Source: Microbacterium terrae (GTDB lineage Bacteria > Actinomycetota > Actinomycetes > Actinomycetales > Microbacteriaceae). From it: a stretch of DNA of 64,000 bases. A program made the translations under genes and the position numbers. Where the stretch lies: positions 2,790,001-2,854,000 of the forward strand of contig NZ_JAFDSS010000001.1 of NCBI RefSeq assembly GCF_017831975.1. The letters are read 5' to 3'. Under the pieces are notes generated by a model. It was given only the letters and a program-made list of their open reading frames with translations. It was not told where the DNA came from and did no database searches. Below are positions 54,552-63,579 of this stretch, in pieces. Position 1 is the first letter of the stretch; each line of letters starts with the position of its first letter.

Positions 54552-56014
54552 TGGGCACCGACGCTCCCGACGCCGGCGCGACCGCAGCCTCCGCTGCGCC
54601 CGACGCCGCCCCCGCTGCATCCACCGCACCCGCCACGGGTCGGCTCTCCGCTGCGACGATTTCGCGCTACGCGATCGGCTCGCTCGGCACGGGCGGCTTC
54701 GCCACCCTTCCGGGCCTCGTGCTCACGTACTACCTGACCGACTCGCTGGGCGTCGCGGCCATCGTCGCCGGGCTCGTGATCACCCTCGCGAAGGTGTGGG
54801 ACGTCGTCATCGACCCCGTGATCGGCGCGCTCACCGACCGGGACCTCGCCCGCCACGGCACCCGCCGTCGCCTCATGGTGATCGGCGGCGCGAGCATCCC
54901 GGTGCTGTTCGCCCTCACCTTCGCCGTGCCGCCCGCCCTCGGTCCCGCGATCGGGGCCGCCTGGGTGTTCGTCGCGTTCCTCCTCACCGCCACCGCGTTC
55001 AGCCTGTTCCAGGTGCCGTACATCGCCCTCCCGGCCGAGCTCACCCCGCGCTACGACGAGCGCACGCGCCTGCTGACCTGGCGCGTCGTGGTGCTGACCC
55101 TGGCGATCCTGCTCTTCGGCGCGGGCGGCCCGGCGCTGCGCAGCCGCGTGAGCGACGACCCGGTCATCGGCTACCTCGTCATGGGCGTCGTGGCCGGTCT
55201 CACGATCGGGATCGGGATGCTGGTCGCCACGACTGTCGCACGCCGCCCTGTCACTGCGGGCCCGAGCGGCAACGTCGTTCCGGTGCGCACCGATGCGCTC
55301 CGCGCCTCGGGAACCGGCATCCGTCACCACTACGCCGCGGGGATCAACGCGCTGCGGCGCAGCCGTCCGTTCCGGATGCTGCTCGGCACGTTCGTGCTTC
55401 AAGCGCTGGCGACGGGCCTCATGCTCGCCGGCGCCCAGTACGTCGCGACGTGGGTGCTGCGCTCCGAGACCGCGGTCGAACTGCTCTTCGTCGCCCTCAT
55501 CGCGCCCGCTCTGCTCGCCGCGCCGGCGTGGGGTGTGACTGCGCGACGCTTCGGCAAGGAGCGCATCTTCGCGATCGCGAGCACGGTGTTCGCGATCGCC
55601 GCGGTGTCGATCGTCGGGGTGCTCTGGGCGCCCGGCGAATGGATCTACGTGCCCGTGGGCATCGCCGGCATCGCGTACGCCGGTATGCAGTCGCTGCCGA
55701 TGGCCATGCTCCCCGACGTGATCTCGCACGACGAGCACGCCAACGGCCCGGGGCATGCGGGCGCGTTCAGCGGCGTGTGGACCGCGGGTGAGACGGTCGG
55801 CTTCGCGCTCGGGGCGACGACGCTGTCGATCATCCTCGCCGTCACGGGGTACGTCTCGTCGACCGCAGCCGAGTCGGTGACGCAGCCGGATGCCGCGGTC
55901 ACCGGCATCGCGCTCAGCTTCAGCGTCGTGCCGGCGGTGCTGATCGTGCTCAGCCTCCTCACCCTCTCGCGCTATACCCTGCGTCGCAGCGACATCGAGT
56001 CGCTCGGGGTCTGA
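54551..56014 (+). CDS. MFS transporter, GPH (MelB-like) family
   Basis: This 487-residue protein has twelve predicted helices after a 35-residue Ala/Pro-rich N-terminus. KVWDVVIDPVIGALTDR and the loop after helix 2 (DLARHGTRRRLMVIG), plus LPAELTPRYDERTRL, match the glycoside-pentoside-hexuronide family of cation symporters. ATG at 54551 is directly behind TACACT. It may import a substrate for the ALDH and GMC enzymes encoded next. Confidence 0.88.
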   Translation: MGTDAPDAGATAASAAPDAAPAASTAPATGRLSAATISRYAIGSLGTGGFATLPGLVLTYYLTDSLGVAAIVAGLVITLAKVWDVVIDPVIGALTDRDLARHGTRRRLMVIGGASIPVLFALTFAVPPALGPAIGAAWVFVAFLLTATAFSLFQVPYIALPAELTPRYDERTRLLTWRVVVLTLAILLFGAGGPALRSRVSDDPVIGYLVMGVVAGLTIGIGMLVATTVARRPVTAGPSGNVVPVRTDALRASGTGIRHHYAAGINALRRSRPFRMLLGTFVLQALATGLMLAGAQYVATWVLRSETAVELLFVALIAPALLAAPAWGVTARRFGKERIFAIASTVFAIAAVSIVGVLWAPGEWIYVPVGIAGIAYAGMQSLPMAMLPDVISHDEHANGPGHAGAFSGVWTAGETVGFALGATTLSIILAVTGYVSSTAAESVTQPDAAVTGIALSFSVVPAVLIVLSLLTLSRYTLRRSDIESLGV

Positions 56015-56070
56015 GACCGCGTTGCAGTCGCTGTCATAGGATGCCGACGAATCGTCCGAAGGAGCACCAC

Positions 56071-58095
56071 ATGGCCCCCACTCCCGCGAACAGCGCGACA
56101 CCCGAGTCCGGCGAGCCGGGCGGAACCGACACCACGACGGGGTCGGGCGCGACCAAGCCTGCGCCGGGATCCACCGCGAAGCCCGCGGCGAAGCGGACCG
56201 CTGCGAACAGCGCCGCGGCAGCGGGTGCGAAGACGACGGCCGGGGCATCCGTGACGAAGCGGACTCCGAAGACGGGTGCCGCTTCGACGGCGCCTGCGGC
56301 GACGAAGTCGGGTGCGACCGCGAAGGCGGGTGCCGCACGGAAGGCCGCGGCCACAACCCCCGCGCCCGCTCTCCCGGCCGATGAGCGCGCGGCGCTCGAC
56401 GCCGCGATCGGCGACCTCGCCGGCGGATCGCACGTCTGGGCTGCGCTCACCGTGAGCCAGCGTGCGCGCCTGGTGCGCAGCATCCGTCGTTCGATCGGCA
56501 CCGTCGCGCAGGAATGGGTCGACATCGCGTGCGCGTCGAAGGGGCTCGCACCGGGCCATGTGCTCTCGGGCGAGGAATGGCTGGGCGGCCCGTACGCCGT
56601 GATCACCCTCCTCGACGCGCTCGCGAGCTCGCTCGACGCGATCGCGACGGGCGCGAGCCCGCTCGACGGCGTCACCGTGGCGCCCGCCCCGGGTGGGCGT
56701 ATTCGCGTGAAGTCGTTCCCGGCGAACGGTCGCGACAAGCTGCTGCTGTCGGGATTCACCGGCGAGGTGTGGCTCGAACCGGGCGTCACGGCGGCCGAGG
56801 CGCGGAACACCGCGGGGCTCGCGCAGCTCACGCCGGGCGACAACGGCGGCGTCGGGCTCGTACTCGGCGCCGGTAACGTCACCTCGATCCCCGTGTCCGA
56901 CGTGCTGTACGAGCTGTTCGCCCACAACCGCGTCGCGCTCCTCAAGGTGAACCCCACGCAGGATGCCCTGGTGCCGGTGTTCGAGCGGGCGCTCGCTCCG
57001 CTGATCGAGCCGGGGTTCCTCCGCATCGTGCGCGGCGGACCCGCCGCGGGCGCCTACCTCACGGGCCACTCGGGTCTCGCCCACGTGCACATCACCGGTT
57101 CGGCTGCCACGTTCGACGCGATCGTCTGGGGCACGGGCGCCGAGGGCGCGGCGAACCGCGCGGCGGACGCACCGCAGCTGCAGGTGCCGATCACCGCCGA
57201 GCTCGGCGGCGTCTCGCCCATCATCGTGGTGCCGGGCGTGTGGACCGACGCCGACCTGAAGTATCAGGCCGAGCACGTCGCGACGATGCGGCTGGTCAAC
57301 TCCGGGCACAACTGCATCGCCGGTCAGGTGGTGATCGTGAGCGCCGACTGGCCGCAGCGCGAGCAGTTCCTCCGGGAGCTGCACTCGGTCTACGCCACTG
57401 CGCCGCGGCGTCCGGTCTGGTATCCGCGCAGCGATGAGCGGCTCGGCGCCGTCGCCGAGGCGTATCCCGACGCGGTGTGGTCGGCCGACCGCACCCGTGC
57501 GATCGTCTCGGTCGGTTCCGGCACCGGCACCGGCACCGGCACCGGCACATCCGATCCGGTCGAGAGCATCGAGTACTTCGCCCCCGTGCTCGGCATCGTG
57601 GAGGTGCCCGGCACTGGCCAGGAGTTCCTCGACGCCGCCGTCGCCCACGCGAACGACAAGCTCACCGGCACCCTGGGCGCGAACGTGCTCATCGACCCGG
57701 TCACCGAATCCGCGCTCGGCGACGGCTTCGAGCGGGCGATCGCCGATCTGCGCTACGGCGCCGTCGCGATCAACACCTGGACGGCGTTCGTGTTCCTCTC
57801 GGCGACCCTGACGTGGGGCGGCTTCCCCGGTGCCACGACCGCCGACGTGTCGAGCGGCATCGGCGTGGTCCACAACGCCCTGCTGCTCGACCGCGTCGAG
57901 CGCTCGATCGGCCGAGGACCGTTCCGTCCGTTCCCCCGCGCCTTCGGCCGAGGCGTGTTCACCGTGCTGCCGACGCCCCCGTGGTTCGTCACGGCGCGCA
58001 CCGGAGCCGAGGTGTGCGCCGGACTCACGCGGTACCTCATCGACGGCTCGCTCCCCGGACTCGTGAGCACCTTCGCGAAGGCGATGCGGGCATGA
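56071..58095 (+). CDS. Aldehyde dehydrogenase with long basic Ala/Lys/Thr-rich N-terminus
   Basis: This 674-residue protein has about 105 N-terminal residues rich in Ala, Lys, Thr and Pro, like a histone H1 or Lsr2-type tail, then an ALDH domain. The catalytic Glu is E377 (AELGGVSPI) and the catalytic Cys C415 (NSGHNCIAG). A Gly-Thr repeat (GT)5 lies in the C-terminal half. ATG at 56071 has GAAGGAG upstream; ATG at 56041 is the alternative. TGA overlaps the GMC gene's ATG by 4 bp, so alcohol and aldehyde oxidation are probably coupled. Substrate unknown. Confidence 0.85.
   Translation: MAPTPANSATPESGEPGGTDTTTGSGATKPAPGSTAKPAAKRTAANSAAAAGAKTTAGASVTKRTPKTGAASTAPAATKSGATAKAGAARKAAATTPAPALPADERAALDAAIGDLAGGSHVWAALTVSQRARLVRSIRRSIGTVAQEWVDIACASKGLAPGHVLSGEEWLGGPYAVITLLDALASSLDAIATGASPLDGVTVAPAPGGRIRVKSFPANGRDKLLLSGFTGEVWLEPGVTAAEARNTAGLAQLTPGDNGGVGLVLGAGNVTSIPVSDVLYELFAHNRVALLKVNPTQDALVPVFERALAPLIEPGFLRIVRGGPAAGAYLTGHSGLAHVHITGSAATFDAIVWGTGAEGAANRAADAPQLQVPITAELGGVSPIIVVPGVWTDADLKYQAEHVATMRLVNSGHNCIAGQVVIVSADWPQREQFLRELHSVYATAPRRPVWYPRSDERLGAVAEAYPDAVWSADRTRAIVSVGSGTGTGTGTGTSDPVESIEYFAPVLGIVEVPGTGQEFLDAAVAHANDKLTGTLGANVLIDPVTESALGDGFERAIADLRYGAVAINTWTAFVFLSATLTWGGFPGATTADVSSGIGVVHNALLLDRVERSIGRGPFRPFPRAFGRGVFTVLPTPPWFVTARTGAEVCAGLTRYLIDGSLPGLVSTFAKAMRA
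57520..57549. repeat. Hexanucleotide microsatellite in the ALDH gene
   Basis: Five tandem GGCACC units (the last GGCACA) encode Gly-Thr repeats. Unit gain or loss would keep the frame and change a loop length. Confidence 0.9.
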
Positions 58096-59789
58096 GCCCG
58101 GTGCGCCGTGCGCCCGCGGGCGCGCTGTTCGGCGCCGACGGCCTCGAGGCCGACTACGTCGTCGTCGGCGCCGGATCCGCTGGAGCGGTCGTCGCGGCGC
58201 GCCTCAGCGAAGACCCCGCGGTGTCGGTGCTGCTGCTCGAGGCGGGCGGGCCGGACAAAGCGCTCGAGCTGCACGTCCCTGCGGCGTTCTCGAAGCTCTT
58301 CCGCGGCGAGAACGACTGGGGCTACGACACGGTCCCGCAGACCGAGCTCGAGGACCGCACCGTGTTCTGGCCACGCGGCAAGACGCTCGGCGGCTCGTCA
58401 TCGCTGAACGCCATGATGTGGGTGCGCGGGTTCGCCGCCGACTACGACGAGTGGGCCGAGACCGCGGGCGACGGCTGGTCGTGGGATGCCCTGGTGCCGT
58501 ACTTCGTGCGCGCCGAGCACACCGCCGACGCGACGCATCCGACGCAGGGAACTGACGGTCCGCAGTCCATCGAGCACCAGCGCGACCCGCGCCCGCACAC
58601 CGCCGCGTTCCTGCGGGCCGTGCGCGAAGCGGGGTATCCGGTGACGGCGCCGAACCTGCCGTCGGGCCAGGGGTTCTCGCAGACCATGGTCACCCAGCAC
58701 CGCGGCGCCCGCGCGTCCACGGCCGACACGTACCTGAAGCCCGCGCGCGGCCGCGCGAACCTGCGCATCGTCACCGGCGCGCACGTGCGGAAGGTCACGT
58801 TCGAGCCCGCCGGAACCGGCGGGACGGATGCTGCGACCGGCGCCCCCGCGAGCGCAGAGCCGCAGGCGTCGGGAGTGTACGTCGAGATCGACGGCATCAC
58901 CCGGCACGTGCGTGCCCGCCGCGAGGTCGTGCTCGCTGGCGGAGCGGTGAACACTCCGCAGCTGCTCATGCTGAGCGGCATCGGACCGGCGGGGCATCTC
59001 GCTGACCACGGCATCCGTGTGCTCGTCGACGCACCCGACGTCGGCGCGAACCTGCAGGACCACCTGGTCGCCGGCCTCGCCCCCGCGGCGCCCGGCGGCA
59101 CGCTCTACGACGCCGAGAAACCCGGCGAGCTGGTCTCGTACCTCGCGCGACGGCGCGGCATGCTCACCTCGAATGTCGCCGAGGCCTACGGCTTCGTGCG
59201 CACCGAGGTCGCAGGCCGCACCGGTGCGCCCGCCGAGCTGCCCGACATCGAGATCATCTTCGCGCCCGTGCCGTACGTCGGCGAAGGCCTCGTGCCGACC
59301 CCGGCCCACGGCGTGACGGTCGGCGCGATCCTGCTGAAGCCCCGCAGCCGCGGCACGATCCGGCTGGCGTCGGGCGATCCGCACCAGGGGCCTGTCATCG
59401 ACCCCGCGTACCTATCCGACCCCGACGGCGTCGACGCCGCGACCCTGCTCGCCGGCCTCGCCGCGTGCGAGCGGCTCATCGACACCGACGCGCTGCGCAC
59501 GGTGACCACCAGCGAATGGGTGCAGCCCGCCGGCGGCGAGCAGATGTCACCGGCCGAGCGCGCCGAGCTGTCGATGCGCCGCTACTCGCACACGCTCTAC
59601 CACCCCGTGGGCACGGCGCGGATGGGGACGGATGCCGCCTCCGTCGTCGACCCCGAACTGCGGGTGCGCGGAGTCGGGCGCCTGCGCGTGGTCGACGCAT
59701 CCGTCATGCCGACGGTGATCCGCGGCCACACCCACGCTCCCGCGATCGTGATCGGCGAGCGCGGCGCCGACCTCATCCGCGGGCGCTGA
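58092..59789 (+). CDS. GMC-family FAD oxidoreductase (choline dehydrogenase-like)
   Basis: This 565-residue flavoprotein oxidises an alcohol. It has the FAD motif VVVGAGSAGAVVAARL, the GMC signature RGKTLGGSSSLNAMMWVRG and the C-terminal active-site segments HTLYHPVGTARMG and VIRGHTHAPAIVIGE. The second catalytic position is His rather than the Asn of choline oxidase/BetA, giving a His-His pair as in glucose or aryl-alcohol oxidases. Coupled to the ALDH gene by ATGA overlap; the pair could turn an alcohol into an acid. Confidence 0.9.
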   Translation: MSPVRRAPAGALFGADGLEADYVVVGAGSAGAVVAARLSEDPAVSVLLLEAGGPDKALELHVPAAFSKLFRGENDWGYDTVPQTELEDRTVFWPRGKTLGGSSSLNAMMWVRGFAADYDEWAETAGDGWSWDALVPYFVRAEHTADATHPTQGTDGPQSIEHQRDPRPHTAAFLRAVREAGYPVTAPNLPSGQGFSQTMVTQHRGARASTADTYLKPARGRANLRIVTGAHVRKVTFEPAGTGGTDAATGAPASAEPQASGVYVEIDGITRHVRARREVVLAGGAVNTPQLLMLSGIGPAGHLADHGIRVLVDAPDVGANLQDHLVAGLAPAAPGGTLYDAEKPGELVSYLARRRGMLTSNVAEAYGFVRTEVAGRTGAPAELPDIEIIFAPVPYVGEGLVPTPAHGVTVGAILLKPRSRGTIRLASGDPHQGPVIDPAYLSDPDGVDAATLLAGLAACERLIDTDALRTVTTSEWVQPAGGEQMSPAERAELSMRRYSHTLYHPVGTARMGTDAASVVDPELRVRGVGRLRVVDASVMPTVIRGHTHAPAIVIGERGADLIRGR

Positions 59790-59852
59790 GCGCGGCCGCA
59801 GGCCCCGACGCAGCCCGGCGCCTGCCCGCATCTGTGTGACCGCGGCGCTTCA

Positions 59853-60263
59853 CCGACGCCCAGCACGCAGGTGCGTGCACCAACTCAGGATGAACACCCG
59901 CGACAAGCGCAGGCGGGCGCCCAGCGCCGTCTCATCCTGAGTCAGTGCACACGCAGCGGTGCGGCCGACGGCTTCACGGCGCGGGCCCGGCGCCGAGGAA
60001 CCGATGCCCAGCACGCTGGTGCGTGCACCAACTCAGGATGAACACCCGCGACAAGCCAGGTCTGGGCGCTCAGCGCCGTCTCGTCCTGAGTCAGTGCACA
60101 CGCAGCGGCGAGGCCGACGGCTTCACGGCGCGAGCCCGGCGCCGAGGAACCGACGCCCAGCACGCTGGCGCGTGCACCAACTCAGGATGAACACCCGCGA
60201 CAAGCGCAGACGGGCGCCCAGCGCCGTCTCATCCTGAGTCAGTGCACACGCAGCGGCGAGGCC
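59853..60263. repeat. Three 149-bp tandem repeats with palindromic cores
   Basis: Three units with a period of 148-149 bp fill the gap after the GMC gene. Each holds a core (59875-59950, 60023-60099, 60172-60247) whose ends are GTGCACCAACTCAGGATGA and TCATCCTGAGTCAGTGCAC, a 19-bp inverted repeat pairing at 17 positions around a GC-rich loop of about 38 nt. The middle unit has a few differences, including one base in its right arm. No gene is visible in it. Confidence 0.92.
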
Positions 60264-60292
60264 GGGAGCCGGGCCCGGCGCCCGAGCACAGA

Positions 60293-60323
60293 GAACGCCC
60301 CCGGCCTCAGGCCGGGGGCGTTC
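60293..60323. terminator. Strong hairpin terminator of the helicase gene
   Basis: GAACGCCCCCGGCC, the loop TCA and GGCCGGGGGCGTTC form a perfect 14-bp stem, 15 bp behind the helicase stop on the minus strand. The run after it is T-poor, as is common in actinobacteria. Confidence 0.85.
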
Positions 60324-60337
60324 GACGTTTCTGCGGG

Positions 60338-61939
60338 TCAGCGACCGCCGCGGCGGTTGCCGCCGTTCTGACGGACGACCGAGCCGACCATCAGCTTGCC
60401 GGTGCCCGAGCTCGAAGCGCGGCGGCCGGGCGTGCGCGGGTTGCCTGCGGGCTGCGCCGAACGGCCGGCACCACCCTGGTCGGCGCGCTGCTGCCCGCCC
60501 TGCGCGGCACCCTGACCACGACCCTGACCCTGACCGCGACCCGAAGCCTGCTGGCCCTGGCCACGGCCCGATGCCTGGCCCGCGCCCTGACCGCGACCGC
60601 GGCCCTGACCCCGGCCCTCGCCCGACGCATTGCCCGAGCGACCCTGGCCGCCCTGACCGCCCTGGCCGGCGCCGGCGCCACCGCCGGCGCGTGCTGCGCG
60701 CTTGCGCTGGGCGTTCGCGCCCTGGCTGCGGCCCTGCGGCTGTACGACGACGGGCTCGGGCTTGACGTACGGTGCGACCTCGCCGACGAGCGCGGCGACC
60801 TCGGTCGACTCGGCAGTCACGTCGACCGGAGTCGCGGTGATCGCTGCCTTGCGCAGCAGGTCCTTCACGTCACGGCGCTGCTCGGGCAGCACGAGCGTGA
60901 CGACGGCACCCTCGGCGCCGGCGCGGGCGGTGCGGCCCGAGCGGTGCAGGTACGCCTTGTGCTCGGTGGGCGGGTCGACGTGGATGACCAGCTCGACGTC
61001 GTCGACGTGAACGCCGCGAGCGGCGACGTCGGTCGCGACCAGAACCTTGGCGGCACCCGACGAGAAGGCGGCGAGGTTGCGATCACGCGCCGGCTGCGAC
61101 AGGTTGCCGTGCAGGTCGACGGCGGGGATGCCCTGCGAGGTCAGCTGCTTCGCGAGCTTCTTCGCGTGGTGCTTGGTGCGCATGAACAGGATGCGCCGTC
61201 CGGTGCCCGAGGCGAGCGTCTTGACGACGTCCTTCTTCAGGTCGGCGTCGGCGATCGTGAAGACGTGGTGCGTCATGGCGGCGACCGGCGAGTGGGCCTC
61301 GTCGACCGAGTGCAGCACCTCGTTCTGCAGGAAGCGCTTCACGAGCTTGTCGACCCCGTTGTCGAGGGTCGCGCTGAACAGCAGGCGCTGGCCGCCGCCG
61401 GGCGTGGCCGACAGGATGCGGGTGACACCGGGCAGGAAGCCGAGGTCGGCCATGTGGTCGGCCTCGTCGATGACGGTGACCTCGACGCGGTCGAGGTGCA
61501 CGAAGCCCTGCTTCATGAGGTCTTCGAGGCGGCCGGGGCACGCGACGATGATGTCGACGCCGGCGCGCAGCGCGTCAACCTGACGGCCCTGGCTGACACC
61601 GCCGAAGATCGTGGTGGTGGTGAGGCCGTACGCCTTCGCGAGCGGGGCGAGGGTGGCGTCGATCTGGGTGGCGAGCTCGCGCGTCGGGGCGAGGACGAGT
61701 CCACGCGGGCGGCGGGCGCCGCGCGGGATGCCGTCGGCGCCGAGGCGCGCGGCCATCGGGATGGAGAAGGCGAGGGTCTTGCCCGAGCCGGTCTTGCCGC
61801 GGCCGAGCACGTCGCGGCCGGCGAGGGTGTCGGGGAGCGTGCCGATCTGGATCGGGAACGCGGTGGTCTTGCCGTCGGCCGCGAGAGCGGCGACGAGAGG
61901 CTGGGGCACGCCGAGCGCGCCGAAAGTGACATCAGTCAT
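60338..61939 (-). CDS. DEAD-box RNA helicase with Gly/Gln/Arg-rich tail
   Basis: This 533-residue RhlE-like helicase has a Q motif, Walker A GKTGSGKT (48-55), DEAD (158-161), SAT in LLFSATLDNG and HRSGRTARAG. From about residue 400 it has a low-complexity tail of repeated GQ, GRGQ and QG units ending in a basic GGNRRGGR, likely for RNA binding. The ATG has GGAG about 14 nt upstream. The 173-bp upstream gap can hold a long leader, as is common for cold-regulated helicases. Confidence 0.93.
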   Translation of the reverse strand: MTDVTFGALGVPQPLVAALAADGKTTAFPIQIGTLPDTLAGRDVLGRGKTGSGKTLAFSIPMAARLGADGIPRGARRPRGLVLAPTRELATQIDATLAPLAKAYGLTTTTIFGGVSQGRQVDALRAGVDIIVACPGRLEDLMKQGFVHLDRVEVTVIDEADHMADLGFLPGVTRILSATPGGGQRLLFSATLDNGVDKLVKRFLQNEVLHSVDEAHSPVAAMTHHVFTIADADLKKDVVKTLASGTGRRILFMRTKHHAKKLAKQLTSQGIPAVDLHGNLSQPARDRNLAAFSSGAAKVLVATDVAARGVHVDDVELVIHVDPPTEHKAYLHRSGRTARAGAEGAVVTLVLPEQRRDVKDLLRKAAITATPVDVTAESTEVAALVGEVAPYVKPEPVVVQPQGRSQGANAQRKRAARAGGGAGAGQGGQGGQGRSGNASGEGRGQGRGRGQGAGQASGRGQGQQASGRGQGQGRGQGAAQGGQQRADQGGAGRSAQPAGNPRTPGRRASSSGTGKLMVGSVVRQNGGNRRGGR

Positions 61940-62112
61940 GAGGAGTCTGTCTCCGGGCGCGGATGCGCCCTGGTCGGTGGCCGTGGACGGACTTCGCCCA
62001 CGGGTCGCCGTACGAAAGTCATCACCGGCATCGCCCTGGCGGGCGGCGGCGGGAGGGGAAGCGTTCTACGACGCGAGAAGCGCGACGGAGCGCTGCAAGT
62101 GCACCCAGCCTA

Positions 62113-63579
62113 TCAGCGAGCCTCGGACGGTTCCTGGACGCCGGCGGATTCGCTGTCATCGGACTCGCCGGCGTCGTCGCCGAATGCCCCCTTGCGGCCC
62201 CGCGCCTTGCGGTCCTTGCGCTTCTCCTTGCGGCTCTTCGCCCGAGGTTCGTCGACGACGGATGCCTCACCCTCAGGCTCGTCAGTGACAGATGCCTCGG
62301 ACTCGGCCTCGTCGCCGCTGGACACGTCACCGTCGGGTTCGTCGCCCTCGGAATGCTCCACCTCGGTGTGCTCGGCGTCCTCGGTGCGCTCGGTGTCCTC
62401 GGCGGCACCTTCCTCGGACTCGTCTTCCGCCCCCTCGGCAGCGGTCTCCTCAGCGGAGTCAAGCGCCGCAGCACTTTCCTCGGAGCCGTCCTGCGGCCCC
62501 TCGACGTCACCCTCCTCCACGAGGTCCTGCTCCCCCGCCGCAGCGTCCGGCTCGTCAGCGATCGACTCGGACTCGTCCGACACGGCCGCCACGTACTCCC
62601 GCACCGGCTCATCCGCGAACCGATCGGTGGCCGCGCGCAGCGCGCGGGCGATGCCGGGCTCGGACGCCGCGTGAGCGGCATCCGGAACCATCACGAACTC
62701 GGCGTCGGGCAGCGCCCGGCGCAGGTCCCAGGCCGTCATCGGCGGGGTGCAGACGTCGTATCGCCCCTGCACGATCACGGTGGGGATGTCGCGGATCGCT
62801 TCAGCGCCGGCGATCAGCTGCCCCTCCTCGAACCACCCGCGGTTGAGGAAGTAGTGGTTCTCGATGCGCGCGAACGCGGTGGCTGCCGCGGGCTCGGTCA
62901 TCGCGGCGATGAGCTCGGCGTCGGGGAGGAGAGTGAGAGTCGTCGCCTCCCACCGCGACCACGACATGCCGGCCGGCACATGCACGGCCGGATCGGGGTC
63001 GGCGAGGCGGCGATGGTAGGCCTCCATCATGCGAGCGCGCTCGAGCACCGGAATCGGGGCGATGAAGTCGTCCCACGCGTCGGGGAAGATCGCCGAGGCG
63101 CCGCCCTCGTAGAACCACTCCAGTTCGTGGCGGCGGAGCGTGAACACCCCGCGCAGCACGATCTCGGTGACCGCCTGCGGGTAGGCCTCCGCGTACGCGA
63201 GCGCGAGTGCGCTGCCCCACGACCCGCCGAAGATCTGCCACCGGTCGATCGCGAGGTTCTTGCGCAGCAGCTCGATGTCGGCGACGAGGTGCCACGTCGT
63301 GTTGTGGCGGAGGTCGGCGTCGGGCTCGCTCGCGTGCGGCGTCGATCTGCCGCACCCGCGCTGGTCGAACAGGATGATGCGGTACTTCGCGGGGTCGAAG
63401 AACCGGCGATGCCACGGCGAGGTGCCCGCTCCCGGACCGCCGTGGAGGAACACCACGGGCTTGCCGTCGGGGTTCCCGCTCTGCTCCCAGTAGACCCGGT
63501 TGCCGTCTCCGACGATCAGGTCGCCCGTCTGATACGGCTCGATGGGCGGATACAGGATGTCGTCGAGATGCTCGTTCAC
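62113..63579 (-). CDS. pip: Proline iminopeptidase with long acidic C-terminal tail
   Basis: This 488-residue alpha/beta hydrolase removes N-terminal proline from peptides. The first 320 residues are a complete enzyme: HGGPGAG oxyanion loop, DQRGCGRS, nucleophile S120 in GGSWGS, Asp in QGRYDVCTP and His in DAAHA. The remaining 168 residues are extra: mostly Glu, Asp, Ser and Ala, then a basic patch KSRKEKRKDRKARGRKG and a short acidic end. GTG at 63579 has GGGGGGAAG upstream and overlaps the metallopeptidase stop by 4 bp. Confidence 0.9.
   Translation of the reverse strand: MNEHLDDILYPPIEPYQTGDLIVGDGNRVYWEQSGNPDGKPVVFLHGGPGAGTSPWHRRFFDPAKYRIILFDQRGCGRSTPHASEPDADLRHNTTWHLVADIELLRKNLAIDRWQIFGGSWGSALALAYAEAYPQAVTEIVLRGVFTLRRHELEWFYEGGASAIFPDAWDDFIAPIPVLERARMMEAYHRRLADPDPAVHVPAGMSWSRWEATTLTLLPDAELIAAMTEPAAATAFARIENHYFLNRGWFEEGQLIAGAEAIRDIPTVIVQGRYDVCTPPMTAWDLRRALPDAEFVMVPDAAHAASEPGIARALRAATDRFADEPVREYVAAVSDESESIADEPDAAAGEQDLVEEGDVEGPQDGSEESAAALDSAEETAAEGAEDESEEGAAEDTERTEDAEHTEVEHSEGDEPDGDVSSGDEAESEASVTDEPEGEASVVDEPRAKSRKEKRKDRKARGRKGAFGDDAGESDDSESAGVQEPSEAR

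Noticed and set aside
53236..55791. 851-codon plus frame through the repeat array
   Set aside because: It crosses a GT4 gene in antisense and a non-coding 73-bp array whose period is not a multiple of three, and ends as a shadow of the MFS gene.
59853..60263. Attachment sites or transposon ends
   Set aside because: Inverted repeats are internal to each tandem unit, and no integrase or transposase gene is visible in the window.
60242..62674. 810-codon plus frame opposite the helicase
   Set aside because: Low-complexity antisense shadow of the helicase tail; it even runs through the terminator hairpin.
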